Source: an uncultured Brachyspira sp. (lineage in GTDB: Bacteria > Spirochaetota > Brachyspiria > Brachyspirales > Brachyspiraceae). Taken from it: a stretch of 64,000 bases of DNA. A program made the position numbers and the translations under genes. Of this stretch, positions 1 through 9,024 are shown one piece after another. The stretch covers positions 1 to 64,000 of the forward strand of contig NZ_CALXKQ010000003.1 of the NCBI RefSeq assembly GCF_944388875.1. Direction: 5' to 3'. The notes beneath the pieces are model-generated. The model was not told the origin of the DNA. It searched no databases and saw only the letters and a program-made list of their open reading frames with translations. Numbering within the stretch: the stretch's first letter is position 1; every line of letters begins with the position of its first letter.

Positions 1-1320
1 GATGAAGCCAACATCAAAGCTGTTTTACCATCATTATCTTTAGCATTTATGTCAGCACATTTATCCAGCAAATATTTTACTACTTCTAAATGCTCATTAG
101 ATGAAGCCAACATCAAAGCTGTTTTACCATCATTATCTTTAGCATTTATATCAGCACATTTATCTAGCAAATATTTTACTACTTCTAAATACACATTATC
201 TGAAGCCAACATCAAAGCTGTTTTACCATCATTATCTTTAGCATTTATGTCAGCACATTTATCCAGCAAATATTTGACTACTTCTAAATGCTCATTAGAT
301 GAAGCCAACATCAAAGCTGTTCTATTATAATTATCTTTGGCATTTACATCAGCACCTTTATCTAGCAAATATTTTACTACTTCTAAATGCCCATTATATG
401 AAGCCAACATCAAAGCTGTTCTATTATAATCATCTTTAGCATTTACATCAGCTCCTTTATCTATCAAAAGTTTTACTACTTCTAAATGCCCATTTCTTGA
501 AGCCTCCATCAAAGCTGTACAATTATAATAATATTTAGCATTTACATCAGTTACTTTATCTAATAAATATTTTACTACTTCCAAATACCCATTAGATGAA
601 GCCAAAATAAAAGCTGTATTATTATAATCATCTTTAGCATTTACATCGGCTCCCTTATCCAGCAAATATTTTACTACTTCTAAATGCCCATTTCTTGAAG
701 CATAAATCAAAGCTGTTTCATTATATTTATTTTTAGCATTTACATCGGCTCCTTTATCTAGCAAATATTTTACTACTTCTAAATGCCCATTTCTTGAAGC
801 ATCCATCAAAGCTGTTCTATTATATTTATATTTAGCATTTACATCGGCTCCCTTATCCAGCAAATATTTTACTACTTCTAAATGCCCATTTCTTGAAGCA
901 TAAATCAAAGCTGTTTCATTATATTTATTTTTAGCATTTACACCGGCTCCTTTATCTAGCAAATATTTTACTACTTCTAAATGCCCATTATATGAAGCAT
1001 TCATCAAAGCCATATTTAAATAAACAGATCCTGAATCTATTAAAAGTTTTACTACTTCTAAATACCCATTATATGAAGCATAAATCAAAGCTGCCCAATT
1101 ATGACTATCTTTAGCATTTACATCAGCACCTTTATCTAGCAAATATTTTACTACTTCCAAATGCCCATTACCTGAAGCCTTCATCAAAGCTGTTATATTA
1201 TGTTTATTTTTAGCATTTACATCGGCTCCTTTATCCAGCAAATATTTTACTACTTCTAAATGCCCATTACCTGAAGCCTTCATCAAAGCTGTTTTACCAT
1301 CATTATCTTTAGCATTTATA
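1..1320 (-). repeat. Tandem 99-bp ankyrin-coding repeats
   Basis: A repeat unit containing a GAAGCC landmark recurs at positions 1, 100, 199, 298, 397, 496, 595, 694, 793, 892, 991, 1072, 1171 and 1270. The spacing is 99 bp except for one 81-bp step (991 to 1072). The units are nearly identical in nucleotides as well as in protein. Variants such as the DKCADINAKDNDGK type are clustered at the left end, while alternating GADVNAKNKY types lie in the middle. This suggests recent unit duplication and makes length change by recombination likely. Similar units recur in the gene at 2094-2714. Confidence 0.95.
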
Positions 1321-1670
1321 TCATCCTCTTTTATTCTATAGCTGTCTATCAAAGGATTAGTATGTACAAACGATTCGGATTTTAATTTTACCTCTTCAAA
1401 TATAGTATCTTCTTTCAATAAATTTTCCATCTTATCCCCCTTAAAAAATTTTAACCAAGATAAAAATTTCTTCTCTGCTTCATCATAACTTGAATTAAAA
1501 TTAAATTTAGGAAGTTCTATATAATGAAGCTGACAATGATTAGTAAGTATTATGTTATATTTAATCTCTTTCAAAACATAACAGGTATGAATATCATTTA
1601 TATCATACATCAAATTAAAATTTAAAATATTTATGCTTATTACAGGACATAAATTATTATAATTATCACC
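1..1670 (-). CDS. Ankyrin-repeat protein fused to the tail of an Rpn-type nuclease (partial)
   Basis: The minus-strand frame is open from the left window edge to about 1670, so the C-terminus is missing. The upstream part (about 1670-1325) reads GDNYNNLCPVISINI, then LTNHCQLHYIELPKF, then a WLKFFKGD stretch, which resembles the C-terminal half of Rpn/PDDEXK_2 nucleases. It passes straight into at least 13 ankyrin units of 33 residues (KGADVNAKDN, TALMxAS, NGHLEVVKYLLDK). One unit, around 991-1071, is 6 residues short. The N-terminal nuclease half lies upstream in another frame (1666-2010). Internal ATGs at 1610 and 1430 could start a shortened protein; the one at 1430 opens MENLLKEDTIFEEV. 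No signal peptide is visible. Ankyrin arrays bind proteins; the target is unknown. Confidence 0.75.
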
Positions 1671-2010
1671 CAACAGCATAACCATTAGCCCAATAAAACA
1701 AACTCCTATAAATAAACTCAATATTTCCCTGGGACTGTATCTTTATAATAACAATTTCTCCGCTCCTTATATCCATAACAGACTCTTTAGATTCTAAATA
1801 TTTGCTTAGGTTAAACGGATTAAGAATCTCAGCTTTTACAAAAGTTATGAAATGCATATTTTTCATAACAGAATTTATAAAACTAAGTATTATTCTCTCA
1901 TTACCTTTCTCTGAAAATAAATACCTTATATAGCAGTCATTTATTCTGTTAATATTATCAACAGTGATAATTTCTTTTTTAAGTTTTTCAAGATATTCTG
2001 AATATTCCAT
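1666..2010 (-). pseudogene. Rpn-family recombination-promoting nuclease, N-terminal fragment (frameshifted)
   Basis: The start chosen is ATG 2010 (MEYSEYLEKL), with AAAGG five bases upstream; an earlier ATG at 2067 lacks such a site. The text INDCYIRYLFSEKGNERII, then ILNPFNLSKYLESKESVMDI, then RSLFYWANGY matches the N-terminal half of the Rpn/PDDEXK_2 (TIGR01784-like) family of putative transposases and nucleases. The family motif is an Asp followed by ExQ. Here the Asp is present (VMDI), the usual ExQ reads IKIQ (Glu to Lys), and a few residues between them are missing. The frame ends at a TGA at 1666-1668, just after YWANGYAVG, while the rest of the family sequence continues one base out of phase (GDNYNN, from 1670). 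This is a decayed nuclease that shares a locus with the ankyrin array downstream. Confidence 0.75.
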
Positions 2011-2093
2011 ACCAGCCTTTAAAAATAATTGTATGTTTATTATACTAATATTAAAGTAAATTGTCAAAGAACAAAAATTTTAAATATATTTTA

Positions 2094-2714
2094 TTATTCA
2101 GCCCCTTTTGATTTTAAAAATTCAGCTACTTCCAAATGCCCATTTATTGAAGCATAAATCAAAGCTGTTTTACCATAATTATCTTTGGCATTTATATCGG
2201 CCCCTTTACCTATTAAATATTTTACTACTTCTAAATGCCCATTAGATGAAGCCTCCATCAAAGCTGTCCAATTATCTTTAGCATTTACATCGGCTCCTTT
2301 ATCTAGCAAATATTTTACTACTTCTAAATGCCCATTAGATGAAGCCTCCATCAAAGCTGTTGCATTATCTATAGCATTTACATCAGCTCCTGAGTCTATT
2401 AAAAGCTCAGCCATTTCTAAATCCCCAATATAAGAATAATAAATTAGCATTAATTCATATATGCATTGTATATCATTTATTAATTCTTTATAAAATGAAA
2501 CATTATTATAATTTAATCTTAATTTAGTTTCTGTATTATAAGCACCAGCTATAATAAGCTCTTTTACTATATCTCTATGACCTTTTAATAATGCATATTC
2601 TAACGCTATATTAAGTTCATTATGTCTAAACTCTTCTGTTGTTTCTAATATGTTTTTTACTTTCTCTAAATCTCCAAGTCTGGCTGCTTTTACTAATTCT
2701 ATATTTCTTTTCAT
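2094..2714 (-). CDS. Ankyrin-repeat protein, 206 residues
   Basis: The start is ATG 2714 (MKRNIELVKAARLGDLEKV), with AGGAAG upstream. An N-terminal helical ankyrin-like part (residues 1-90) has diverged. Residues 90-206 hold three to four clear ankyrin units of the GADVNAKDN / TALMEASSNGHLEVVKYLLDKGAD type. Their DNA (about 2100-2400) is almost the same as the array at 1-1320. There is no signal peptide, so a cytoplasmic location is inferred. It lies just upstream, in transcription order, of the Rpn/ankyrin locus and downstream of dnaK with a terminator-like hairpin between. Function unknown. Confidence 0.85.
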   Translation of the reverse strand: MKRNIELVKAARLGDLEKVKNILETTEEFRHNELNIALEYALLKGHRDIVKELIIAGAYNTETKLRLNYNNVSFYKELINDIQCIYELMLIYYSYIGDLEMAELLIDSGADVNAIDNATALMEASSNGHLEVVKYLLDKGADVNAKDNWTALMEASSNGHLEVVKYLIGKGADINAKDNYGKTALIYASINGHLEVAEFLKSKGAE

Positions 2715-2745
2715 AAATTACTTCCTAATAAACATTAAAAATATA

Positions 2746-2790
2746 GGCGATTGAAAATCAACACTTTCAAAAAATTAACTTCCAATCGCC
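2746..2790 (-). terminator. Probable rho-independent terminator after dnaK
   Basis: The arms GGCGATTG (2746-2753) and CAATCGCC (2783-2790) are perfect inverted repeats. Reading the minus strand, the stem is followed by TATATTTTT. The loop is long (29 nt), which lowers confidence. The site sits between dnaK and the ankyrin gene. Confidence 0.5.
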
Positions 2791-2833
2791 CATTAGACTT
2801 TATATATTCAACTTTTACTTTTTATCTATTTTA

Positions 2834-4747
2834 TTATTTATTATCATCAACAACTTCATAATCAGCATCAACTACGCCGTCATCTTTTCTGCCTGATGAT
2901 TCTCCGCCTGATGATGACTGACTGCCTGCATCAGCTTGTCCCTGCTGTGCACCTGCTTGTTTATAAAGTGCCTCAGAAGCTTTGCTCCATGCTGCTTGTA
3001 AATCGTCTGTAGCTCTTTTAATACTGTCTGTATTATTAGATTCTACTGCTGATTTCAATGAAGCCATTTTTGACTCAATTTCTGATTTGTCAGATGGCTG
3101 TAATTTATCGCCGTTTTCTTTTAATAATTTTTCTGTCTGATAAATCATGTGGTCAGCATTGTTTTTAGCTTCAACTTCTTCTTTTTTCTTTTTATCTTCT
3201 TCAGCATGTTTTTCAGCATCCTGAACCATTCTGTTTATTTCATCTTCGCTTAATCCGCTTGAAGATTCTATTCTTATTTTTTGTTCTTTACCAGTACCCA
3301 AATCTTTAGCTGTAACATGTACTATACCGTTTGCGTCTATATCAAATGATACTTCTATTTGAGGAACTCCTCTTGGTGCAGGAGGTATGCCTACCAAGTC
3401 AAATCTTCCAAGCTCTCTGTTGTCATTAGCCATTTTTCTTTCACCTTGTAATACTCTGATAGTTACAGATGACTGATTGTCTGCTGCTGTAGAGAATACT
3501 TGTTTTTTGTTTGTAGGTATAGTAGTGTTTCTGTTGATTAAAACAGTCATTACTGAACCTTCTGTTTCAATACCAAGTGAAAGCGGAGTAACGTCAAGAA
3601 GAAGTACATCTTTAACATCACCTTTGATAATACCGCCTTGTACAGCTGCTCCCATTGCTACTGCTTCATCTGGGTTTACGCTTTTGTTTGGTTCTTTATT
3701 AAATATGTTTTTAACTGTTTCCTGAACCATAGGTATTCTTGTAGAACCTCCTACAAGTATTACCTCATCTATATCGCCTATAGAAAGTCCTGCATCTTTC
3801 AATGCTTTTTCACATGGGATGCGTGTTTTTTCTACCAAATCTCTGATTAAATCTTCAAATTTAGCTCTTGTCAAAGATACATTCAAGTGTTTAGGACCTG
3901 ATGCATCTGCTGTAAGATAAGGCAAGTTAATATCTGTTTGTAATGAGCTTGAAAGTTCTTTTTTAGCTTTCTCGCCTGCTTCTTTTAATCTTTGTAAAGC
4001 CATTTTATCATTATTCAAATCAACACCTGTATCTTTTTTGAACTCATCTATAAGCCAATTAATTATAGCTTGGTCAAAGTCATCACCGCCCAAGTGAGTA
4101 TCTCCGTTTGTACTTTTTACTTCAAATACTCCGTCAGCCAATTCAAGTATAGATATATCGAAAGTACCGCCGCCCAAGTCATAAACTGCGATTTTTTCAT
4201 CTTTCTTTTTTTCCATACCATAAGCTAATGCTGCTGCTGTAGGTTCATTTATTATTCTTAATACATTAAGTCCAGCAATACGTCCTGCATCTTTAGTAGA
4301 CTGTCTTTGGCTGTCATTAAAGTATGCAGGTACTGTAATAATAGCGTCAGTTACTGTTTCGCCTAAATACTCTTCTGCTGTTTGTTTCATCTTTTGAAGT
4401 ATTCTAGCACTTATCTCTTGAGGAGTGAAATTTCCTTCCAAAGTTTTGATTTTTACTTTACCACCGTCTTCTATAACTGTATAAGGCATTCTAGCACGTT
4501 CTTCTGTTACTTCAGCATAAGTGTTTCCCATAAAACGTTTAATAGAAAATATTGTATTTTCTGGGTTAGTTACCATTTGGTTTTTAGCAGGCTGTCCTAC
4601 TAATATTTCGCCTTTATTTGTAAATGCTACTATAGAAGGTGTTGTTCTGTTTCCCTCTGCATTTGTTATTACTACAGGTTTTCCGCCTTCCATTACTGAT
4701 ACGCATGAATTTGTTGTTCCTAAATCTATTCCAATTATTTTACTCAT
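2834..4747 (-). CDS. dnaK: Molecular chaperone DnaK (Hsp70)
   Basis: 637 residues, full length. The N-terminal ATPase starts with the phosphate-binding loop [24 protein letters not shown], the adenosine-binding segment VGGSTRIP and [11 protein letters not shown] are all present. The substrate-binding beta domain, lid helices and a Gly/Ser/Gln-rich tail ending in DADYEVVDD follow, as in canonical DnaK. It acts in the cytosol as an ATP-driven chaperone with GrpE as exchange factor and a DnaJ partner. AAGGAG lies upstream of ATG 4747. Gene order is grpE, a 69-codon gene, then dnaK. dnaJ does not follow: ankyrin genes do. Confidence 0.99.
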   Translation of the reverse strand: MSKIIGIDLGTTNSCVSVMEGGKPVVITNAEGNRTTPSIVAFTNKGEILVGQPAKNQMVTNPENTIFSIKRFMGNTYAEVTEERARMPYTVIEDGGKVKIKTLEGNFTPQEISARILQKMKQTAEEYLGETVTDAIITVPAYFNDSQRQSTKDAGRIAGLNVLRIINEPTAAALAYGMEKKKDEKIAVYDLGGGTFDISILELADGVFEVKSTNGDTHLGGDDFDQAIINWLIDEFKKDTGVDLNNDKMALQRLKEAGEKAKKELSSSLQTDINLPYLTADASGPKHLNVSLTRAKFEDLIRDLVEKTRIPCEKALKDAGLSIGDIDEVILVGGSTRIPMVQETVKNIFNKEPNKSVNPDEAVAMGAAVQGGIIKGDVKDVLLLDVTPLSLGIETEGSVMTVLINRNTTIPTNKKQVFSTAADNQSSVTIRVLQGERKMANDNRELGRFDLVGIPPAPRGVPQIEVSFDIDANGIVHVTAKDLGTGKEQKIRIESSSGLSEDEINRMVQDAEKHAEEDKKKKEEVEAKNNADHMIYQTEKLLKENGDKLQPSDKSEIESKMASLKSAVESNNTDSIKRATDDLQAAWSKASEALYKQAGAQQGQADAGSQSSSGGESSGRKDDGVVDADYEVVDDNK

Positions 4748-4825
4748 TATAAATTTCTCCTTTTGATTATTAATTAATATTATTAGTTAATATTAGTATA
4801 AATATTTTTTATTTATATTTTGTTA

Positions 4826-5035
4826 TTAGTCTTTTGTCAGAACACTAACAACATATTCTGTATGACCATTACCCAAATGTGAAGTAGTAAGGTCAACATT
4901 AATTACTTCTTTGTCTTTAATGTGATTGTTTATCGCATCTGTTAAATCTTGTAATACACCATTTATATGCTGTATACTTTCCTTCTTATCTGCCTTAGGC
5001 TCATAATAAGCCCTAAAAAGTTGAATATGTGCCAT
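4826..5035 (-). CDS. Small conserved-looking protein between grpE and dnaK
   Basis: 69 residues beginning MAHIQLFRAYYEPK and ending VVSVLTKD. I do not recognise the family. It is acidic/basic mixed and soluble, with no membrane segment, no Cys and no zinc motif. The centre (ESIQHINGVLQDLTDAINNH) looks helical. The end (EVINVDLTTSHLGNGHTEYVVSVL) looks like beta strands, a pattern that would fit a small dimeric alpha/beta fold. AGGAG lies just upstream of ATG 5035. The gap to grpE is 27 bp and to dnaK 78 bp, so it is almost surely in the heat-shock operon. A role alongside the DnaK machine is inference from position only. Confidence 0.8.
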   Translation of the reverse strand: MAHIQLFRAYYEPKADKKESIQHINGVLQDLTDAINNHIKDKEVINVDLTTSHLGNGHTEYVVSVLTKD

Positions 5036-5062
5036 AAAATCTCCTAGTTAATTTATTTATTC

Positions 5063-5674
5063 TTATTGGGCAGCTTTCGGTTTTCCTACTACTACCTTAG
5101 CTGTTCTCAAAAGTTCATCATTCAATTTATACCCTTTAGCATAAATCTCAACAACCTGCTCTTTATCTATATCAGGAACTTCCATCATAGTTAATGCCTC
5201 ATGTACATTAGGATCAAACTCATCGCCTTTTTCAAGCTCTATTTCAGAAACTCCATGATCATGCATAAAGTCTATAAATTGTTTATGTATAAGTTCTATT
5301 CCTTTGTAATATTCAGTACCTTGAATATTAGCATCCTGCTCTCCTGCTTTTAATGCTCTCTCAAAATTATCCATAAATGTTAAAAGGGATAATAACAAAT
5401 CTTTATTCGCTCTCTTTATACCATCTATTTTTTCTTTAGCTGTTCTTTTTCTGATATTTTCAGCCTCAGCCATAGCATACATATATTTATTTTTCATATC
5501 AGAAGCTTCATTTTCTAACTCTTCTATTCTTTTCTTTAAAGCTGTTATTTCATCCTCTTCATTATTAGTTTTATTCTCTACATCTTCATTTGAAGTATCT
5601 ATATCTTTTTCATTGTTATTAATCTCTTCATTACTGTTACCGCTTTCATTTGTTTCTTTTATTTCTTCTTCCAT
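5063..5674 (-). CDS. grpE: Nucleotide exchange factor GrpE
   Basis: 203 residues. An acidic, Asn/Glu-rich disordered N-terminus (1-45) is followed by a long coiled coil (about 45-115; ITALKKRIEELENEASDMKNK and AEAENIRKRTAKE). The C-terminal beta domain includes GVSEIELEKGDEFDPNVHEA and ends with KGYKLNDELLRTAKVVV, the usual GrpE signature. It releases ADP from DnaK. It is the first gene of the operon: AAGGAG precedes ATG 5674, and a sigma-54-type site lies 48 bp before the start. Confidence 0.97.
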   Translation of the reverse strand: MEEEIKETNESGNSNEEINNNEKDIDTSNEDVENKTNNEEDEITALKKRIEELENEASDMKNKYMYAMAEAENIRKRTAKEKIDGIKRANKDLLLSLLTFMDNFERALKAGEQDANIQGTEYYKGIELIHKQFIDFMHDHGVSEIELEKGDEFDPNVHEALTMMEVPDIDKEQVVEIYAKGYKLNDELLRTAKVVVGKPKAAQ

Positions 5675-5721
5675 TTATTCTCCTTGTAACGGATATTTAT
5701 TTTATCGCACACTTATATATA

Positions 5722-5738
5722 TGCAAAAAACATGCCAA
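5722..5738 (-). promoter_or_regulatory. Sigma-54-type -24/-12 promoter upstream of grpE
   Basis: On the minus strand the 17-mer TTGGCATGTTTTTTGCA has GG and GC dinucleotides exactly 10 nt apart. It fits YTGGCACG-N4-TTGCW with one difference (TGGCAT for TGGCAC). The expected start of transcription is near 5711, giving a leader of about 37 nt to ATG 5674. No CIRCE operator (TTAGCACTC-N9-GAGTGCTAA) is visible. Use by RpoN is inferred from sequence alone; an NtrC-type activator gene is present elsewhere in the window (48412-49755). Confidence 0.6.
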
Positions 5739-5944
5739 TTATTTTTTTAATAATACTATAAATTTAGCCTATATTAATATATTATAATAAAAATATGCTG
5801 TAAAATATATATGTAATTTTGAAAAAACGATATTTATGTATAGTTTTTATACATCAAAAATAATATATTTTGTATAATTTTAATACATTTAATTAGGACT
5901 TTAACACATTTAAGATATAAATTATAAAAAACCGTTAAAAAAGC

Positions 5945-5973
5945 ATCACCCTGAGAAAACACTGCAGGGTGAT
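5945..5973 (-). terminator. Rho-independent terminator of dnaA
   Basis: The arms ATCACCCTG (5945-5953) and CAGGGTGAT (5965-5973) form a perfect 9-bp stem with an 11-nt loop. Reading the minus strand, the stem is followed by GCTTTTTT. It lies 92 bp past the dnaA stop. The rest of 5739-6064 is AT-rich with no gene I can support. Confidence 0.8.
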
Positions 5974-6064
5974 AAGGAGGTTTATGAAAAATTGTATTAA
6001 TTTAACAATACCTTCAAATTATATAAAAAATCACATAAAAGTCAATGGTTTTTTTTCAATTTTT

Positions 6065-7462
6065 TTAAGAAATACTAGATATTATATCATTAATTTCTAA
6101 AGATATATGAGATCCGCTCCTTAATTCATCTTTTACCTTATCTCTAGCATGTATAATAGAAGCATGATCTCTATTAAATTCAAGCCCTATCTCTGTAACA
6201 GACTTCTTAGAATACTCGCATGCCAAATATATAGCCACATGTCTTGCTTTTGCTATAAATTTAGTTCTGTCCCTGCTTTCAAATAAAGACATCTCTATTC
6301 CGTAATAATCAGAAACTAACTTTTTTATCTCTTTAATAGTAGCATTTTTCAATTTAGGCTTATTCGTAAAATAATCTTTAAATATCCCCATTTTATCGCA
6401 TTGCTCAACATTAGGAGTTATCTTCATTATATCTCTTACGGATAAATACGCCCTTATAGCACCCTCTATTTTTCTAACATCTGTTGTAATATTCTCAGCC
6501 ATATACTTCATAACATCATCATCCATAGAAGTATGCAAATCTATTAATTTTCTTTCTATAATAGCAAGCCTCGTTTCATACTGAGGAGGCTCTATTGAAA
6601 GAATAAGACTTTTTTCAAATCTATTCTTTAATCTTGATTCTATATTTCTAAGTTCTTTAGGAGGCTTATCGCTTACAAAAACCATCTGCTTTCCTGCATT
6701 ATCCAATGCTTGGAAAATTTCAAATAATTCCTTAGAAGTTTCCTGAGCACTTTCAAGCAGCTGCAAATCATCAAGTAAAAGCATATCTAAAGATTTATAT
6801 TTTCTTTTAAATATTTCAGGCTTCTTATTCTGAAGACTGTATACATATTCATCTCTGAATCCGCTTCCGTCTATATAAAATACTTTTGAATCAGGATTTG
6901 AATCTATATAACTATTTCCTATAGCCTGAAGTAAATGCGTCTTACCTATACCAACACTTCCGTATATATAAAGAGGATTATATTCCTTTCCAGGATTAGA
7001 TGATACATATTTTGCCGCCTCAAATACATATCTGTTATTATTGCCCTGAATAAAATTATCAAATCTAAAATATTCATTTAAATTTGATTTTTTTCTATTA
7101 TCAGTATTATTTATATTTGAATTAGCATTATCTTTTTTATCAGTTTTTCCAATATCTGCTTTTTCATTATCCGAAGCATTTATATCATCAATCTCATTAA
7201 TATAATCTTTTACAAGCTCAGCATCAACTTTAACATCTATATCAATATTAATTCCAGCCTTATTAGATATGAATTCCTTTATTCTAGGCAGGAAATCTTT
7301 TTTTATATGTGTAGAAGCAAAATCTCCAGAACATACTATTGTAGCCTTATTATTATTATCAACTATAAAAGCAGAACCTTTAAGTAAAGCTACAGCTGTA
7401 AACTCATTATCCTCGCTTATAATATCTAAAAATTCATTCCAATATTGCTTTATATTTTCCAT
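6065..7462 (-). CDS. dnaA: Chromosomal replication initiator DnaA
   Basis: 465 residues with the four DnaA domains. Domain I is at 1-90. A low-complexity Asn/Asp/Lys linker follows (about 94-126). The AAA+ domain has Walker A GSVGIGKTH (168-176) and Walker B LLLDDLQLL. The C-terminal DNA-binding domain has FNRDHASIIHARDKV, the DnaA signature in a slightly diverged form. It binds DnaA boxes at oriC and opens the duplex. The start is ATG 7462. It stands alone, with neither dnaN nor gyrB beside it (gyrB is 48 kb away). The gap to murF (7463-7666) is AT-rich; the only box-like word I see is TTATTTACA near 7594, two mismatches from TTATCCACA, which is not enough to call an origin. Confidence 0.96.
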   Translation of the reverse strand: MENIKQYWNEFLDIISEDNEFTAVALLKGSAFIVDNNNKATIVCSGDFASTHIKKDFLPRIKEFISNKAGINIDIDVKVDAELVKDYINEIDDINASDNEKADIGKTDKKDNANSNINNTDNRKKSNLNEYFRFDNFIQGNNNRYVFEAAKYVSSNPGKEYNPLYIYGSVGIGKTHLLQAIGNSYIDSNPDSKVFYIDGSGFRDEYVYSLQNKKPEIFKRKYKSLDMLLLDDLQLLESAQETSKELFEIFQALDNAGKQMVFVSDKPPKELRNIESRLKNRFEKSLILSIEPPQYETRLAIIERKLIDLHTSMDDDVMKYMAENITTDVRKIEGAIRAYLSVRDIMKITPNVEQCDKMGIFKDYFTNKPKLKNATIKEIKKLVSDYYGIEMSLFESRDRTKFIAKARHVAIYLACEYSKKSVTEIGLEFNRDHASIIHARDKVKDELRSGSHISLEINDIISSIS

Positions 7463-7666
7463 CTTATCATCTTTAAATATGTATTTTAACTCTTCTATAA
7501 TCGGTATTTATATTATAAAAAATAATACTGTAAATATTACAATTACGGCTTAGTATAAATAACAATATAAGTATACATAATACAATGATAAAATTATACT
7601 TATTTACAATTTTTTATTTATATGGTTTAATTATGTTAACAATATTAATTGATTGGAAATATTATC

Positions 7667-9022
7667 ATGGGTAAAACTTCATTAAAAGATATAATAAAAG
7701 TAAGCAGAGAATTAAACTCAAAATGCAATAAAAATATAGAAGAATTAGATATAAGCAAAGAATTAGAAATATCAACTGACAGCAGAGATGATTTTGATGA
7801 CAGCAAATTATTTTTAGCAATAAAGGGAGAAAAGTTTGACGGAAATAAGTTTGCATTAGAAACATACAATAAAGGATGCAGATATTTTATTTTAAGCGAT
7901 GAAACTATAAATATGCCTGATGATGCTTTTATTTTTTATGTCGAAGATACAATACTTTTTTTTATAAAGCTTGCAAGAGAATACAGAAGAAGATTTGATA
8001 TACCTATAATATCAATGACTGGAAGCTGCGGAAAAACAACTGCTAAAGAATTAACTCATCTATTTTTATCTACAAAATATAAAGCATTAAAAACAGAAGG
8101 AAATTTTAATAATGAGATAGGCGTACCTAAAACAATATTTAATTTAGATGACAGTTATGAAATAGCAGTCATTGAAGCTGGAATGAATCATAAAAATGAA
8201 CTGCTAAGAATATCAGAGTGTATAGAGGCAAATACTGTCATAATAAATAATGTAGAGCCTGTACATATTGCTCATCTCGGTTCTATAGAAAATATTGCTT
8301 ATGCTAAAGCAGAACTTTTTAATCATACTAGAGAAAATGCCAATGCTGTAATAAATAAAAATACTAATTGTACTGATATATTAAAAAAAGAAGCTGAAAA
8401 AAACAATATAAAAAATATAATAGAAGCTGATATAAAAGATATAACAAAAAAAGATGATAATAGTTTTGAATATAAAGGAATAATTTTTAAGCATAATTTA
8501 ATAGGAGATTTTAATTTACGTAATGTATTATCTGCATTAAAGGCTGCAGAAATTTATAATATAGACTTAAAAAAATGTGCTGATATTTTAGTAACTTATG
8601 AATCACAAAAAAACAGAATGCAGATAATTAATATAAAAGGCTGTAATGTAATTAATGACTGCTATAATTCCAATCCTGCAGCATTAAAAAATATGCTTAA
8701 ATATTTATCGCAAAGAAATGAATCTAAAAAAATTGCTGTAATAGGAGATATGCTTGAAACAGAAACTGAAAACTCATCTTATCACAAAGAAATAGGAAAT
8801 ACTATAAATGAATTAAAAAATATTAATACTGTTATAGCAGTTGGAAAGCATTCAAAAGATATTTATAATACCGTTAATTGTGAGAAATATTATTTTGAAA
8901 ATTCCAAAAGTGCCGTAGAAAAAGTAAAAGAGTTTTTGAAAGAAGATACGGCAATGCTCATAAAAGCTTCACTTGGCATGGGCTTTGCTGTAATAATAGA
9001 TAATATAAAAGAGAATAATTAA
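7667..9022 (+). CDS. murF: UDP-N-acetylmuramoyl-tripeptide--D-alanyl-D-alanine ligase MurF
   Basis: About 451 residues from ATG 7667 (MGKTSLKDI); a TTG at 7649 would add six residues but has no better ribosome site. It has the Mur ligase layout: an N-terminal substrate domain (ISTDSRDDFDDSKLFLAIKGEKFDG), the ATP loop SMTGSCGKTTAKE, the KTEGNFNNEIGVP motif, a central domain with VIEAGMNH, and a C-terminal domain with NDCYNSNPAALKNML and IGDMLE. It adds D-Ala-D-Ala to the UDP-MurNAc tripeptide in the cytosol, the last cytosolic peptide step of peptidoglycan synthesis. The next gene starts 2 bp after its stop. Confidence 0.95.
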   Translation: MGKTSLKDIIKVSRELNSKCNKNIEELDISKELEISTDSRDDFDDSKLFLAIKGEKFDGNKFALETYNKGCRYFILSDETINMPDDAFIFYVEDTILFFIKLAREYRRRFDIPIISMTGSCGKTTAKELTHLFLSTKYKALKTEGNFNNEIGVPKTIFNLDDSYEIAVIEAGMNHKNELLRISECIEANTVIINNVEPVHIAHLGSIENIAYAKAELFNHTRENANAVINKNTNCTDILKKEAEKNNIKNIIEADIKDITKKDDNSFEYKGIIFKHNLIGDFNLRNVLSALKAAEIYNIDLKKCADILVTYESQKNRMQIINIKGCNVINDCYNSNPAALKNMLKYLSQRNESKKIAVIGDMLETETENSSYHKEIGNTINELKNINTVIAVGKHSKDIYNTVNCEKYYFENSKSAVEKVKEFLKEDTAMLIKASLGMGFAVIIDNIKENN

Positions 9023-9024
9023 AA

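Noticed and set aside
49-330. Plus-strand open frame opposite the ankyrin array (and similar ones at 2185-2433)
   Set aside because: It is a shadow of the repeated minus-strand coding units and has no start context or protein-like composition.
1-1320. Regular 99-bp repeats as a possible CRISPR or satellite array
   Set aside because: The repeats are contiguous, in frame and encode ankyrin units; there are no unique spacers and no cas genes.
5675-5800. CIRCE/HrcA operator upstream of grpE
   Set aside because: No TTAGCACTC-N9-GAGTGCTAA or near match is present.
5984-6100. 38-codon plus-strand ORF with AAGGAGG three bases before ATG
   Set aside because: The spacing is too short, the ribosome-like site lies next to the dnaA terminator stem, and the frame overlaps the end of dnaA. 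Nothing else supports it.
7463-7666. oriC next to dnaA
   Set aside because: No TTATCCACA-type boxes or clusters are visible, only one word with two mismatches. GC-skew analysis of the whole chromosome would decide.
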